A stretch of DNA of 64,000 nt from Lindgomyces ingoldianus (taxonomy: Eukaryota; Ascomycota; Dothideomycetes; Pleosporales; Lindgomycetaceae), in contig NW_022985199.1 in assembly GCF_010093535.1 (NCBI RefSeq), positions 718,665-782,664 of the forward strand, read 5' to 3'. This document shows, one piece after another, positions 44,010 to 56,500 of the stretch; position 1 is the stretch's first letter, and each line of letters begins with the position of its first letter. A model generated the notes under the pieces. That model was not told where the DNA came from. It was given only the letters and a program-made list of their open reading frames with translations, and did no database searches. A program made the position numbers and the translations under genes.

Positions 44010-46113
44010 CTAGCTGGGAGGTTGACCTTTTGGCAAACGCAACACCATTTTTAATAGTTGAAGTGAGGGTGTCGTGTAAGGGCGATTCGCTCCAAGTTTC
44101 CGTTGCCGGATTAGTACACACTCAGACATCAAACCTATAGCCTGCTTTGCACAACCTTGGGATTTCCACGTCGACGCAAGATTTGACATACTGGTCAGCG
44201 TGTCTGGATGATCCTCCCCGAGCACCCTCTTTCTTGTCTCCATCACTCACACAAACATCTCTTCTGCCTCCGTCCATCGTCCTTGATTCCAAAACGTCGA
44301 CACCAGATTCTCCATACTGGTCAGCGTGTCTAGATGTTCCTCCTTAAGCACCATCTTTTCTTCTCCATCACCCGCACGTCCAACTCTTCTGCCTCCGTCC
44401 ATCATCCTTGATTCCAAAATGTCGACGCTAGATTCGCCATACTGGTCAGCGTGGAAGGATGCTCCTCCCCAAGCACCCTCTTTCTTGTTTCCATCACTCG
44501 CACGTCTAGCTCTTCCGCCTCCTTCTATCGTCCTTGATTCCTGTACGTCGACGCAAGATTTGCCATACTGGTCAGTGTGTCTGGATGCTCCTCCCCGAGC
44601 ACTCTCTTTTTCTTCTCTATCACTCGCACGTCTCGCTCTTCGGCCTCTGTCCATCGCTATTGATTCCTGTGCGTCGACGCCAGATTCCCCATACTGGTCA
44701 GAGTGGAAGGATGCTCTTCCCCGAGCACTTCTTTTCTAGCCTTCACTGCCTGCACCTGAAACCCTTCGGCTTTGTTCTATTGACCTAGATGCAGCATGAA
44801 AAGTGCCGCCTTGTGTTGTAGCGTTGCTTCAGCTGTAGCTGCTTTTGTTGATACAGAATCCTTCAAAACAGCGTAGACATGCGGTAAGGACATAGCACAT
44901 ATCGTCCAGTTCGTTTGCTCTCCGTAGGGGAAAAGTGCGGACAGGTTGCACAATACTATACTGCCCCACTTCTAGGCCTTCCCGCATCACCAATTGAGTC
45001 AGCCGGTGCATATTAAGACTCTCTTCCACCTCACTATCGGAGATGAAGGAAAACGCCTTGAGGACGCCGAGTGCTTTTTATAGCTCTACGGCTGCTCCTA
45101 GTCCTCCTAGCTGTTCTTGTTGGTAGTTTCGTTGGCTTTGGCCCTTCTCTTAGTGGTATGTAAGCAACGGTTTTAGGATTCCCTGCCGATCAAGAAAGCT
45201 CATGAGTGACAGCAGATCGCCTGCATAAGGATACTACTGGTATACCTGCTTGAAGGAAACGATCCATGTAGCCGTCACCGCATTTGGAACGCTCGAGTCT
45301 CTGCCTTCCTCTTCGAACGGCTGGCTCAGAAGGCCCTCAAGAATATGGTCTCCACGATCAAGAAGCTGAATATATTTAGGAACCGTCATTGAGTTTTCCT
45401 GGATAAAAGCCGCAGCCTGAACTAATGCAAGGGGCAGATAATCTAGACGAGCCGCAAGGAGCGATGTCTGCTTGGTACCAAGTCCGCTGTCTTCAAGCCT
45501 CTTGCTGATTAGTTGGATGGACTCCTCTTCGTCCATCGGCCCGACATTGATCATTTTGCGGCCTCCCGTGAGCTTGAGACCGGTCTACTTGTTTCGTGTT
45601 GTTACTAGGACAGCTCCATGTGAGCATCTGGAAATGAAGTACACTAGTTTTCCTTGGACAGCAGATCTATCTCGGCCTTCTAGCCCTCTTGCTACAAACT
45701 CGCCAGAGCTAAAGAAGACCTCACTGTCGTCCGCGTTATTAATGATCATAAGCCACGGCCACTGATCCTTTTTCTTAAGCCAATCTTTGACGAGCCTTTC
45801 ATCGTCAGCCTTAGGATCCCCGTGGCCTGGGATTTGGCAGCTCTCTGCGATGTGGAAAAAAGATTGGTGGTATCGTTCGACGTTACTCGCGTGCACCCAG
45901 AATATCGACGCATCCAGACATCCTTCTTTCAACCAGTATGCGTAACCTAAGGCGATCTGGGTTTATCTAAAATAGGTTAGCTAAAATTTCTATATTACTA
46001 TAGTACTAAGGGGAAGCGTACCCAATACCGCCTAGCCCGAAGAGTGCGACTCGCGCTTGAGAAGTGGTTGCTTTTGTTGGAGGCTGAGGCGAAAAGCGTT
46101 CTTCACCTTCTCA
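44010..46113 (-). pseudogene. NB-ARC and TPR (NLR-type) gene, truncated and frameshifted
   Basis: Minus-strand fungal NOD-like receptor. The P-loop strand VALFGLGGIG (about 46,050-46,020) is split by a probable intron; after it TQIALGYAYWL continues at 45,955. NB-ARC features follow: ASIFWVHASN, WLMIINNADD (Walker B, 45,760), GAVLVTTRNK (45,600), PLALVQAAAFI (45,420), LNMHRLTQLVMREG (45,020). Five 126-bp TPR units of the kinesin-light-chain type (GEEHPSTLTSMANLASTFW, QGRWTEAEE) occupy 44,780-44,150. Stops interrupt at 45,598-45,596, 45,237-45,234 and elsewhere, and one base is missing between TPR units at 44,297 and 44,422. The codon before TQIA reads TAA where the P-loop lysine belongs. The N-terminal effector domain is cut off at 46,114 by the CAGGG element. 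Confidence 0.85.
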
Positions 46114-46525
46114 CAGGGCTTCCAACGGGCCGTACTACGGTCTGTACAAAGTGAACCGTAACGGTCACGTGAGTAGTACAAACGTACCAAGTTTGTAAGC
46201 TGTACTGTACGTTTAATAATGCTCTAGGTACGGTACATAGCACAGACTATATTACCCTTTTAAGAAGTTTATATAGCAATTTTAGAGGAGTACAAAGGCT
46301 CTAGCAAATAGTAGCTTTATAAAAGCGTTTAAAAGAGTTTCTAGAGCTCTAATTAGCTAAAAGTTTTATAAAAATATAAATTTTTTTTTAAAGTCTTTTA
46401 ATCTATCTATTTGCAGTTTATTATCTTAAAAATGCTTATTACTAACTATTTTTTATTGCAGAGTTATCTATTTACGCGCTTTACTGCCTTACAGGCCTTA
46501 TTTAGTTAATTAGATACCTATATTA
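46114..46525 (+). mobile_element. Left end of a second CAGGG element
   Basis: Starts with the same CAGGGCTTCCAACGGGC terminus as 10,583 and is alignable with it for about 400 bp. It interrupts the NLR-type pseudogene. No matching right terminus (CCGTTGGAAGCCCTG) is visible up to 64,000, so the element either extends beyond the window or lost its other end to the nested insertions that follow. Confidence 0.75.
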
Positions 46526-47039
46526 CCTATTTTACACAGTCTTACAGGCTGCAGAAGTTAAAAGCTCTCTACGCTGCGTCTTTTACCTTATCCTGCAATA
46601 GTATACTATCTGTGGCTAAAAATTAGTTGCAGTAGTTTCTAAAGAACTATAATTATAATATTAAAGTAAAGTTTATAATTAACTAGAATAATATATAGCT
46701 GTTAGACTTAAAACAGGTGTTGCCCTTAGCATAATTAGGTTACTATATAAAAAATAAAAGTATATTATAAAGTAATTATACACTATTAAAAGTATAAACT
46801 TATAGTATAAATTTAACACTTTTAAAAAAGTAAAGTAAGGTAATCTGCCTCTAGCTCTGCTATTAATTTTATACACTATAGCAGAAGGGCTCTCTGCGCA
46901 GTGCTCTAGTTAACTAGGTTATAGTGTAGAATTAGTTATTTAAAAAAGTAATATTATTAAAGACTTATAGTTTTATTAGCTAAAATTATATTAATTTTTT
47001 TACTACTTTTTTATATTTTACTACTATGCTTTCTAGGAA
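46526..47039. other. AT-rich DNA between the CAGGG end and a Fot1 fragment
   Basis: RIP-type sequence without identifiable motifs; probably interior of the second CAGGG element. Confidence 0.45.
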
Positions 47040-47041
47040 TA

Positions 47042-47605
47042 ACGTACTTTACAGGCGAGTTGCTTACACACCTAAGTTGCTTACTTTTACTAAGACCCTA
47101 CTAAACTACTCTTCTTACACTAATGCATTCCCTACAACACTACTTAAACGCGCTAAAAGAATATTAAATACAGCTTACACTCTAAGCTTTTAAATAAAAT
47201 ATAAAACTCTTAAAGAAACATGCTGCAGCTATGTATAGAGTCTTATAAAAGACAATAAATAACTATAGCGCTAGATAATGTTTATAAGCTAATTCTATAG
47301 CTAAATTATAAAAGCTAGGCAATAAAAAGAAGCAAGTAATTATTAAGACTATACTTAAGCTATATGCGTAAGAAATTTCTTCTTAGATAGCATTTATAGC
47401 TAATATAGCTAATTCTTTGCGCGCTAAGCATAATCTAGGCTATATTTACATAAACTAGCCTAGTATGTTTATAAAGCATTATTTAGAGCTTAAAGTAATA
47501 TTTAAGCGTAAGTATAACTATAAAAGAGCTCTCTATAAGAGTCCTAGGGTAATTTAGGGCAGGTTTAGCCTTATAAAGAATATTAAAGCTAAGTATAGCA
47601 TCTAG
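47042..47605 (+). mobile_element. Fot1/pogo-like element, 5' fragment
   Basis: Preceded by TA (47,040-47,041), starts ACGTACTTTACAGGCGAGTT and matches 57,680-58,243 along its length, including the CENP-B-type DNA-binding region (CTGCAGCTATGTATAGAGT). It stops at ATCTAG (47,605), where sequence changes to the Gypsy-B fragment; the catalytic part is missing. Confidence 0.75.
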
Positions 47606-48899
47606 TTAGAAGTAAAGTAATCTTTAAGTAATTCTTAATTATTTGCCTAATATATCTAGATAGTCCTAGGAATCTTTTAACTTTCTTAACTATAGAAGGT
47701 TTTAGCTAGTCTAAGACCTTTTATATTTTAGCTAAATTAATTTTAATTTTATTACTATTAATTACAAATTCTAAATACTTAGTTTTAGTAACATAGAATT
47801 TGCATTTAGATAGCTAGAGATAGAGTCTGTATTTTTGTAGCTTATCTAGGACTTTTTATACTTTTTGTACATAGTCTTCTAGGCTTTCCTTTATATAGAT
47901 AAGGACGTTATCTAGGTATACTAGTGTAAAGACATTAAAGTATAAGTTTAAAGCTATATTAATAATTTTTTAAAATAATGTAGAGGTGTTAGTTAAGCTA
48001 AACAGCATTACTAATAGCTTATATAGTTTTTATAAAGTTTAAAAAGCTGTTAGCTATTTATCTTCTTTTTTTATTTATATTTTATTAAATTTGTCTTATA
48101 TATTAAACTTTATAAAGTACTTAGTTCCTTTTAGTTAATTTATTATGTTCTAGATAATTAAAAAAGGGAACTAGTCTTAGATTATGTTATTATTTAAAGT
48201 TTAGTAGTCTTAATATACTCTAATTTTTTCTTTTTTCTTTTTTGCAAAGACTACTGCTAAGGCTACTAGGCTATAGCTTTTCTAAATATAGCCTTATACT
48301 AATATTTAGTTAACATACTTTTATAGTGCTTCTTTTTATAACTTTGTTAAAAAATAAAGTTTATAGGTCTTTAACTTAGAGTTCTTTATTAAGTTTATAG
48401 CGTAATCCTATAGTTTATGTAAAGGCAGCTCTCTTAGATCCTCTAGTGTTTTAAACATGTCTCTATAGTCCTTGTACTTAGTAGGGATACTATGTTCCTC
48501 TTAAATCTTATAAATACTAACTTACTTAATGTCTAAGTTAGCTTCTAGTTTTTTATAAAATACTTTTTCTAGTTCTTTTTTTATTACTTATACTGCTCTA
48601 GCTTTAGGTTCTTAGTAAGAGAACTTCTAAAGTATCTATTTCTTTAGGTAGTAGCTGCTACCCTACTGTACTTATTTATAAACTAGGTATAAATTATTAT
48701 AGCATACTAACTAAGTTATATATGCGTAGTTATTAGTGTTTTTAATAGTTATTATTTTTTAGTTAATAGCAAAGTTATGCTTTTTAAGCTAGTTATAGCC
48801 TAAAATTGCATTATATTTATCTTTTAATAGAAGTATACTTATAGACTTCTAGTTCTTTATGTTTAGTGTTTTTAAACTTTTTTTATAAGTTTCTAGGTT
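47606..48899 (-). mobile_element. Gypsy-B fragment: reverse transcriptase region
   Basis: A second Ty3/Gypsy family on the minus strand, RIP-damaged. From about 48,480 down: YKDYRDMFKTLEDLRELPLH, then KEAL..YVN..LV (priming region), LVALAVVFAKKKKEKIRVY, and near 47,950-47,660 VYLDDVLIYIKESLEDYVQK, LSKCKFYVTKTKYLEFVI, which includes the intact YLDD catalytic motif. RNase H and integrase are absent: the fragment ends at 47,606 against the Fot1 piece. At 48,899 it is cut by Gypsy-A1; the upstream part resumes at 62,105. Confidence 0.75.
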
Positions 48900-49217
48900 T
48901 GTCACGGTATCCTCCCCGGATCCCAGACATAACTGTATTAGACGCGTACTAGAGTATTATTAGTGCATGTCTAACATAAACATAACACAACACAGACATA
49001 AACTTAAGTATAAACTGCTTTAACACTAACTAAACCTAAAATAGGCTTAATTTATACCTAAAGTGCTTAGACTTTTAAGCTAAGTATTTAATTACTAATT
49101 TTCTTCTAAACTTTCTTATTTCTTACATAACATCTTATACTTACTATAATACTTTACATAGTAATTAAACTAGACTTTTATAAAGCTCTATAACCTTACT
49201 TATGCATAATTATAACA
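48900..49217 (+). repeat. 5' LTR of Gypsy-A copy 1
   Basis: 318 bp, begins TGTCACGGTATCC and ends ATTATAACA. Highest C+G of the four LTR copies at its left end. Confidence 0.85.
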
Positions 49218-49899
49218 TTATGTTGTGTTAAAACTTTAGCTAAAAATAGCCTCTAAATTTAATCTAATAAGCTTAGTACTTACATAACTTTAAGCTATTA
49301 AAGTAAGCTAAGAAGCCTTTTAAAAAGCACTTACTTTATAAAAAAGCTACTACATTGTAAGCTTTAAAGCTTTTTAAAAAGACTTTAAAAAACAGCTTTA
49401 TATTATTAAGTAGTTTATTTTTGCCTTAACTTTTATTATAGTAGTAGAAACTAAGAACTTACTAGCCTTAAAGCTTACTTAGAAGTCTAAAGATAGCTTA
49501 ACTTTTTTCTACTTAACACTACTTATAACCTATAACTTTTCTAACTTAGTAATAAAATCTAACTAACTCTCTAATCCTTTACTATTTAATAGAAAATAAA
49601 AAGACCTACCTTTCTTTCTACATAAGCTCTAATATAAACTTAAAGGAAACATAGACTAATTCCCCTCTAAACACTCTTAGTTACTATATGCCTACTTTTA
49701 ACTTAACTATAATATAACAGCTTTAATTAACTTACTAATAAATAAAGATATTATTAACTTAGATTAATTTATAGTGTTCTTATAAGTAACTTATAAAGAC
49801 TTAAATAAAAAGTTAATAGCTTTAAGTTACCTAAACACTTTATAATAAAAAAAAAAGCTTTACTTTACACTTTACTAAGTTCTACTAACTTGCATCTAA

Positions 49900-52800
49900 T
49901 ATAGGCTTAAATAAGATAAGTCTAATTATAGCCTTATATAACTCCCTTTTAACTAAACTGTAACGCGCTATAGTAGGAGAACCTTTTCTAAATAACCTTA
50001 ACATGTATGTAAACCTAATTACTACCTATAATAATAACATAAGGTTCCTCTTTGTACAAGCCCTAATACGCCCCTAAACTAGCGCAGTTACAAATAAGAA
50101 CTCTAATATAATAAAAATTAATTTAAATTATGCTTTAGTTAGTTTTAAAAAGTGTAAAAATTATAAAAAAAAAAGTTAATGCTTTAAGTGTAGTAAGCAT
50201 AGTTATATTTTCTAAAACTACTTTATTCCTCTTCTTTAAGTCTACATAAGTAGTGCTGCTAGCACTTATTAAAAATTCTTACTATTTTAATTTTATTTTT
50301 ATAAAAGCTTTAACTTATATTTAAGCCTTAATCCCTTTTACTACTTTTAATATAGCTGCAGCTATAGCAGTAAAAGCCTGCAAAAAGGCTTGTTTTAGGG
50401 CTAAGTTGCCCTCTAGAACTAATTTAACACTAGATCTTTGCTAACTTATAAGCTAAGTCCTCTACTAATAACTAAAAGTACTAAGTTAATATTTTTATAT
50501 ATTTATAATAAAAAACTATATTAGCTTTAATATAAGCTCTTATTAACTTAGAAGTAAATAGCATAGGTTACATTAATAAAAAACTAGCGTATAAACTAAA
50601 TCTTTAATTAATACTACTTACCTAAATAATTTACCTAACTAGATTTAATAAAAAATAACTTAAAAAAAGTTCTATCTTTTATACTATAACTATTATAATT
50701 ACCTACTAACACTATAAGAAGCAGATTAAGCTTTATGTAATAAACATAAGATATTATAACTTAATCCTAGAACAACTATAGCTATATTAGCATAAGGTTG
50801 CCTTTAATTACTAAGAGTAAGTCCTAAACTTTAACTTTTTTTAATGCTAAAATATATGCTTACACTTACACCTAAATAACACCTAAGTAGCACTTAATAT
50901 AGAAGGTCTCTAGACCTACTTTTTAATAACTTAGAAAAGAACTACTTAAGTAAGGCTAATAAGCTAGGCCTTTTACTAAAATAAGCTATATAAAATAATT
51001 TAATAACTACTTAAACTTAAAAAAAAGAAAGCTTTTAAGAAATCTTTACTTACTTAATTTAAATATAAACTAGAACTTAAATAGTAAATAGACATCTACT
51101 ATATAAGACCTACTCTGTTTATAACTTTAGCTTAATAACTAGATTATAAAATCTATGTAGTTATAATTTCTAATATAGACTAAGCTTTAGCTCTCTAAAA
51201 ATGCACTAACTTAAGAATAATAGTCTCTTAAGACTACTATAACCTGTTATATATTTTCTTTTAAAATAAGTTTAATAAGCTTTTAATATAATGTCTATAT
51301 AATTACTAGATAACTTTTAAGCCTAGTAAATAACCTAGTTATAGGCTACTATATAGGATGTTACTAAACAAATTAAAAGTGCTTAAAAAATACTTTAATA
51401 AGAACTTAAAAAAAGAGTTTATTTAAGCTAGCTTCTTACTAGTAGTGTTACTTATACTATTTATAAAGAAACTTAAAAGTAGGCTTTAATTCTATGTTAA
51501 CTACTAAAAACTAAATACTATTACTATTAAAAACTAATACTTAATTTTTTTTTACAGGAAACTCTAAGCTAACTAAGTAAAGTAAAGTATTTTATAAAGT
51601 TAAATATTATTACTACCTTTAATAAGCTAAGAATAGTAAAGGGTAATAAGTAGCTAATAGTGTTTTAGACCTAATATAGACTATTTAAGTACCTAGTAAT
51701 GCTCTTTAGCTTAGCTAACACGCCTAGTACTATTTAACATTTTATAAATAACTTACTCTAACTCTACCTAGACATGTTCTACACTGTGTATATTAATAAT
51801 ATTTTAATCTACAGTAATAGCCTTTTAGAGCATAAACAGCATGTACGCCTAGTACTAAAGGCTATAGAAGAAGTAGGTCTGCAACTTAACATAGACAAAT
51901 GTAAGTTCTACTAATTAAAAGTTACATATTTAGAATATGTAATCTTTATAGATAGCATTTAAATAGACCCTATTAAGGTTTAGACTATGCTAGATTAGTA
52001 ATACCTAAAAAATATAAAAAATGTTTAAGCTTTTATAAAATTTACTAACTTTTACTAATAATTTATTAATAACTTTTTATAGTAAGTAAGCTTTATAATT
52101 ACACTTACTAAAAAAAAATTTTAATTTAACTTTAACTTAAATTACTAATAGTTTTTTAACTAGCTAAAGAAAGCCTTTACTAAAGGTTTAATACTCTACT
52201 ACTTTAACCTTAAACTACTAATACTTGTAGAAGCTAATGCCTTAGACTACATAGTAGTAAGAGTTCTTTTCTAGACTAAGCTAGACAGGACTATTAAGCC
52301 TATTATATACTTTTTAAAAAGAATAAGTTTTGTAAAAGGTAATTATAAGATCTACAACAAAAAATTACTTACTATAGTACACTACTTTAAATAATAGCAA
52401 CCTAAACTAGAAAGTGTAGCGCATCTAATATAAGTTCTATTTAACTATAAGAACTTACAGTACTTTGTAACTATAAAATAACTTAGCTACTAATAAGCCT
52501 ATTAGTCTAAATACCTGTTCTATTTTAATTTTAAGATTACTTATTATCTTAGTTAAAACAAAGAGAAACTAGATGCTTTTATAAAGTAATCTTAAAACAT
52601 TTTTGCTTAAAAAAAAGTGTAAAAGGCTTAACACTAAACTCTACTTTAACTTAAGCTATTTTTAGACTTTAACTTAAATAAAATAGATTAGATAATTAAT
52701 TAGATTATTACTAATAAGTATTTAAATAATAAATTTATTTAAGAAACTTTAGACCTACTTTAAAATAGCGCTAGTTAGTTAAAAAAGGTAACACTAGCTA

Positions 52801-53245
52801 ACTATAAAAACTAAAATAGTAAGCTATATTACTATAACTAACTTATAATTCTTAATTCTAATAAACTAAGAATTAAACTACTTTAAATTATACACAACTT
52901 GCCTGTTAGAGAACACCTAGGCAAAGGAAAGACTCTTAACCTACTATAGAGAGAGTACTACTGGCCCTGCATGTTCTATACTGTACGCTAATATGTATTA
53001 TGTTGCTATACTTGCTGTAAAGTAAAGGCCTTTTAAAAAAGGTATAATAGCCTACTTAAACTACTTCTAATCTTTAAACAAGCTTAAAAAGACATATTAA
53101 TTAATTTTATTATAGACCTACCTTTATTTAAAGGGTACATAAATATTATAGTAGTTGTTAATTACTTAACTAAGTATTAACACTTAATACTATGTTTCTT
53201 TATAACTGCCCCTAATATAGCCTAGTTATTCTACTAATATGTATA
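49900..53245 (+). pseudogene. Gypsy-A copy 1 gag-pol, first part
   Basis: Gag nucleocapsid knuckle near 50,175-50,215 reads CFKCSKHSY with the His/Cys after it changed to Tyr. The reverse transcriptase region carries VYINNILIYSNSLLEHKQHV at about 51,787-51,850, the YVDD box with both Asp codons changed to Asn (51,795-51,800). Integrase begins with a zinc-finger-like segment near 52,890 (HNLPVREHLGKGKTLNLL) and the catalytic strand INFIIDLPLFKGYINIIVVV near 53,095-53,155. The frame is interrupted at 53,245 by Gypsy-A copy 2. Confidence 0.85.
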
Positions 53246-53563
53246 TGTCACAATTGTGCACAAGTAAGGTTATAGAGCTTCACAGAGGTCTAGTTTAATT
53301 ACTACGTAAGGTATTATAGTAGGTACAAGATGTTATGTAAGGAATAGGAAAGTTTAGAAGAAAATTAGTAATTAAATACTTAGCTTAGAAGTCTAAGCGC
53401 TTTAAGTATAAATTAAGCTTATTCTAGGTTTAGTTAGTGTTAAAGCAGTTTATGCTTAAGTTTATGTCTATGTTATGTTGTGTTTATGTTAGATGTGCAC
53501 TAATAATACTCTAGTACACGTCTAATATAGTTATGTCTAGGATCTAGGGAGGATACTGTGACA
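53246..53563 (-). repeat. 3' LTR of Gypsy-A copy 2
   Basis: 318 bp on the minus strand; complement of the family LTR, ends TGTCACAATTG and GTGACA. Confidence 0.85.
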
Positions 53564-56500
53564 GTACCCCCCCCCTTATTAGAAAGGGAATCCTTTACAT
53601 TAGTAGTTCTAGCATTAAGTTGTCTTTATTAGGGTACAGGTTTAGTTTAGATAGGTATTAGGTGTAGAATTAGGTTACTATAGAGTTCTTTTATAGGGCT
53701 TTTGCAGGTTTCTACAACAGTTTGTTATATCTAGTCTATTTTATAAGGTATTTATAGATACATTTTTTCTTATTAAACTAGATTTATTTAATATCTTTTA
53801 TAATATATTTTAGTTTATTATTTATAATAATAGGTTTAAGTAGCAGGTTTAGCTGTCTAGGTAGATAGTTAGATTTAGAGGCTACTTAGCGCAGCAACAA
53901 TATGTGGAACATAGGGTGTATCTTTATGCTGTTAGGTAGGATTAATTAGTAAGTGTGTAATAAGACTATATAAGCTACTATAAAGAGGCTAAGGTTCTTC
54001 TAATTAAGTTTTTTTAATTATTAGTTTATTTAGATATTTCTAGCGTCTAGCTAGACCTTCTTGCTAGCTGCATACACAAGGGCAGAGGTTTAGAATTAGT
54101 TTACATACTCTTATTAAAAAGCTTAAGCCTATGTAAGCTTTTTATAAACATATTTAAATATATTTTAGATTTTATTAATAAGTCTATTTATGTTTATTAC
54201 TTATATAAATTAATAAGTTAGTTAGAGGGTATTTATAAGTAGTTTAAATCTTATTAAAGAGTAGTATCTATAGTTTGCTAAAAACAGAGATACTTATGTT
54301 AATTTAAATGTTATGTTATTAGCTTTAAACTGTGCTGTAGCTAACTATTTTACTTAGTTATCCTACTAGTAGTTTATGTACACTTATAGGACTTATTTTA
54401 TTACAGCATTTATGTTCTTAGTCTAGCTATTAGTCTCTAGGTAAAAAGCTGTAGATAGATAGAGGACAATTTAGAGCTGTTTACAGAGTTTGTCCTAAAA
54501 GGCTAAGACAAACTATGTACCTCTGTCTAATATAATTATGTTAGGTAGGCTATAGTAAACTTATATGTATTAGTAGAATAACTAGGCTATATTAGAGGCA
54601 GTTATAAAGGAACATAGTATTAAGTGTTAATACTTAGTTAAGTAATTAACAACTACTATAATATTTATATACTCTTTAGATAGGGGTAAGTTTATAATAA
54701 AATTAATTAATATGTCTTTCTAAGCTTATTTAGGGATTAGGAGTAGTTTAAGTAGGCTATTATACCTTTTTTAAAAGGCCTTTACTTTACAGCAAGTATA
54801 GCAACATAATACATATTAGCGTACAGTATAGAACATGCGGGGCTAGTAGTACTCTCTCTGTAGTAGGTTAAGAGTCTTTTCTCTGCCTAGGTGTCCTTTA
54901 ACAGGCAAGTTGTGTACAATTTAAAGTAGTTTAATTCTTAGTTTATTAGAATTAAAAATTATAAGTTAGTTATAGTAATATAGCTTACTATTTTAGTTTT
55001 TATAGTTAGCTAGTGTTACTTTTTTTAACTAACTAGCGCTGTTTTAGAGCAGGTCTAAGGTTTCTTAGATAAATTTATTATTTAAATACTTATTAGTAAT
55101 AATTTAATTAATTATCTAATTTATTTTATTTAAGTTAAGGTCTAAAAATAGCTTAGGTTAAAGTAAAGTTTAGTGTTAAGCCTTTTACACTTCTTTTTAA
55201 GCAGAGATGTTTTAAGATTATCTTATAAAAGCATCTAGTTTTCCTTTATTTTAACTAGAATAATAAGTAATCTTAAAATTAAAATAGAATAGGTATTTAA
55301 ACTAATAGGCTTATTAGTAGCTAAGTTGTTTTATAGTTACAAAGTACTACAAGTTCTTATAGTTAGATAGAACCTATATTAGATGCGCTGCACCTTCTAG
55401 TTTAGGTTGCTATTGTTTAAAGCAGTGTACTATAGCAAGTAATTTCTTATTATAGATCTTATAATTACTTTCTATAAAACTTATTCTTTTTAAAAAGTAT
55501 GTAATAGGCCTAATAGTCTTGTCTAGCTTAGTCTAGAAGAGAACTCCTGCTACTATGTAGTCTAAGGCATTAGCTTCTATAAGTATTAGTAGTTTAAGGT
55601 TAAAGTAGTAAAGTATTAGGGCTTTAGTAAAGGCTTTCTTTAGCTAGTTAAAGAACTATTAGTAATTTAAGTTAAAGTTAAATTAAACCTCTTTTTTAGT
55701 AAGTATAATTATAGGGCTTACTAGCTGTAAAAAGTTGTTAATAAATTATTAGTAAAAGTTAGTAAATTCTATAAAGGCTTAAACATCTTTTATGTTCTTT
55801 AAGTATTGCTAATTTAGCATAGTCTAAACCTTAATAGGGTCTATTTAGATGCTATCTATAAAGATTACATATCCTAAATATGTAACCTTTAATTAGTAGA
55901 ACTTATATTTATCTATATTAAGTTATAGACCTGCTTCTTCTATAGCTTTTAGCACTAGGCGTACATGCTATTTATGCTCTAAAAGGCTATTACTGTAAAT
56001 TAGAATATTATTAATATACATAGTGCAGAACACGTCTAGGTAGGGTTAGAGCAAGTTATTTATAAAATGTTAAAAAGTACTAGGCGCGTTAGCTAAGCTA
56101 AAGGGCATTATTAGGTACTTAAATAGTCTATATTAGGTCTAAAACACTGTTAGCTACTTATTACCCTTTACTATCCTTAGCTTATTAAAGGCAGTAATAA
56201 TATCTAACTTTATAAAATACTTTACTTTACTTAGTTAGCTTAGAGTTTTTTATAAAAGAGAAATTAAGTATTAGTTCTTAATAGTAACAGCATTTAGTTT
56301 TTAGTAGTTAATATAGAATTAAAGCCTACCCCTAGGTTTCTTTATAAATAGTATAGGTAACACTACTAGTAAAAAGCTAGCTTAAATAAACTTTTTTTTT
56401 AAGTTCTTATTAAAGTATTTTTAGAGCACTTTTAATTTGTTTAGTAACATCTTATATAGTAGCCTATAACTAGGTTGTTTACTAGGCTTAAGAGTTATCT

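Noticed and set aside
46679..46876. 65-codon minus-strand frame
   Set aside because: A chance frame in AT-rich RIP sequence, rich in Phe, Tyr and Leu as expected from composition.
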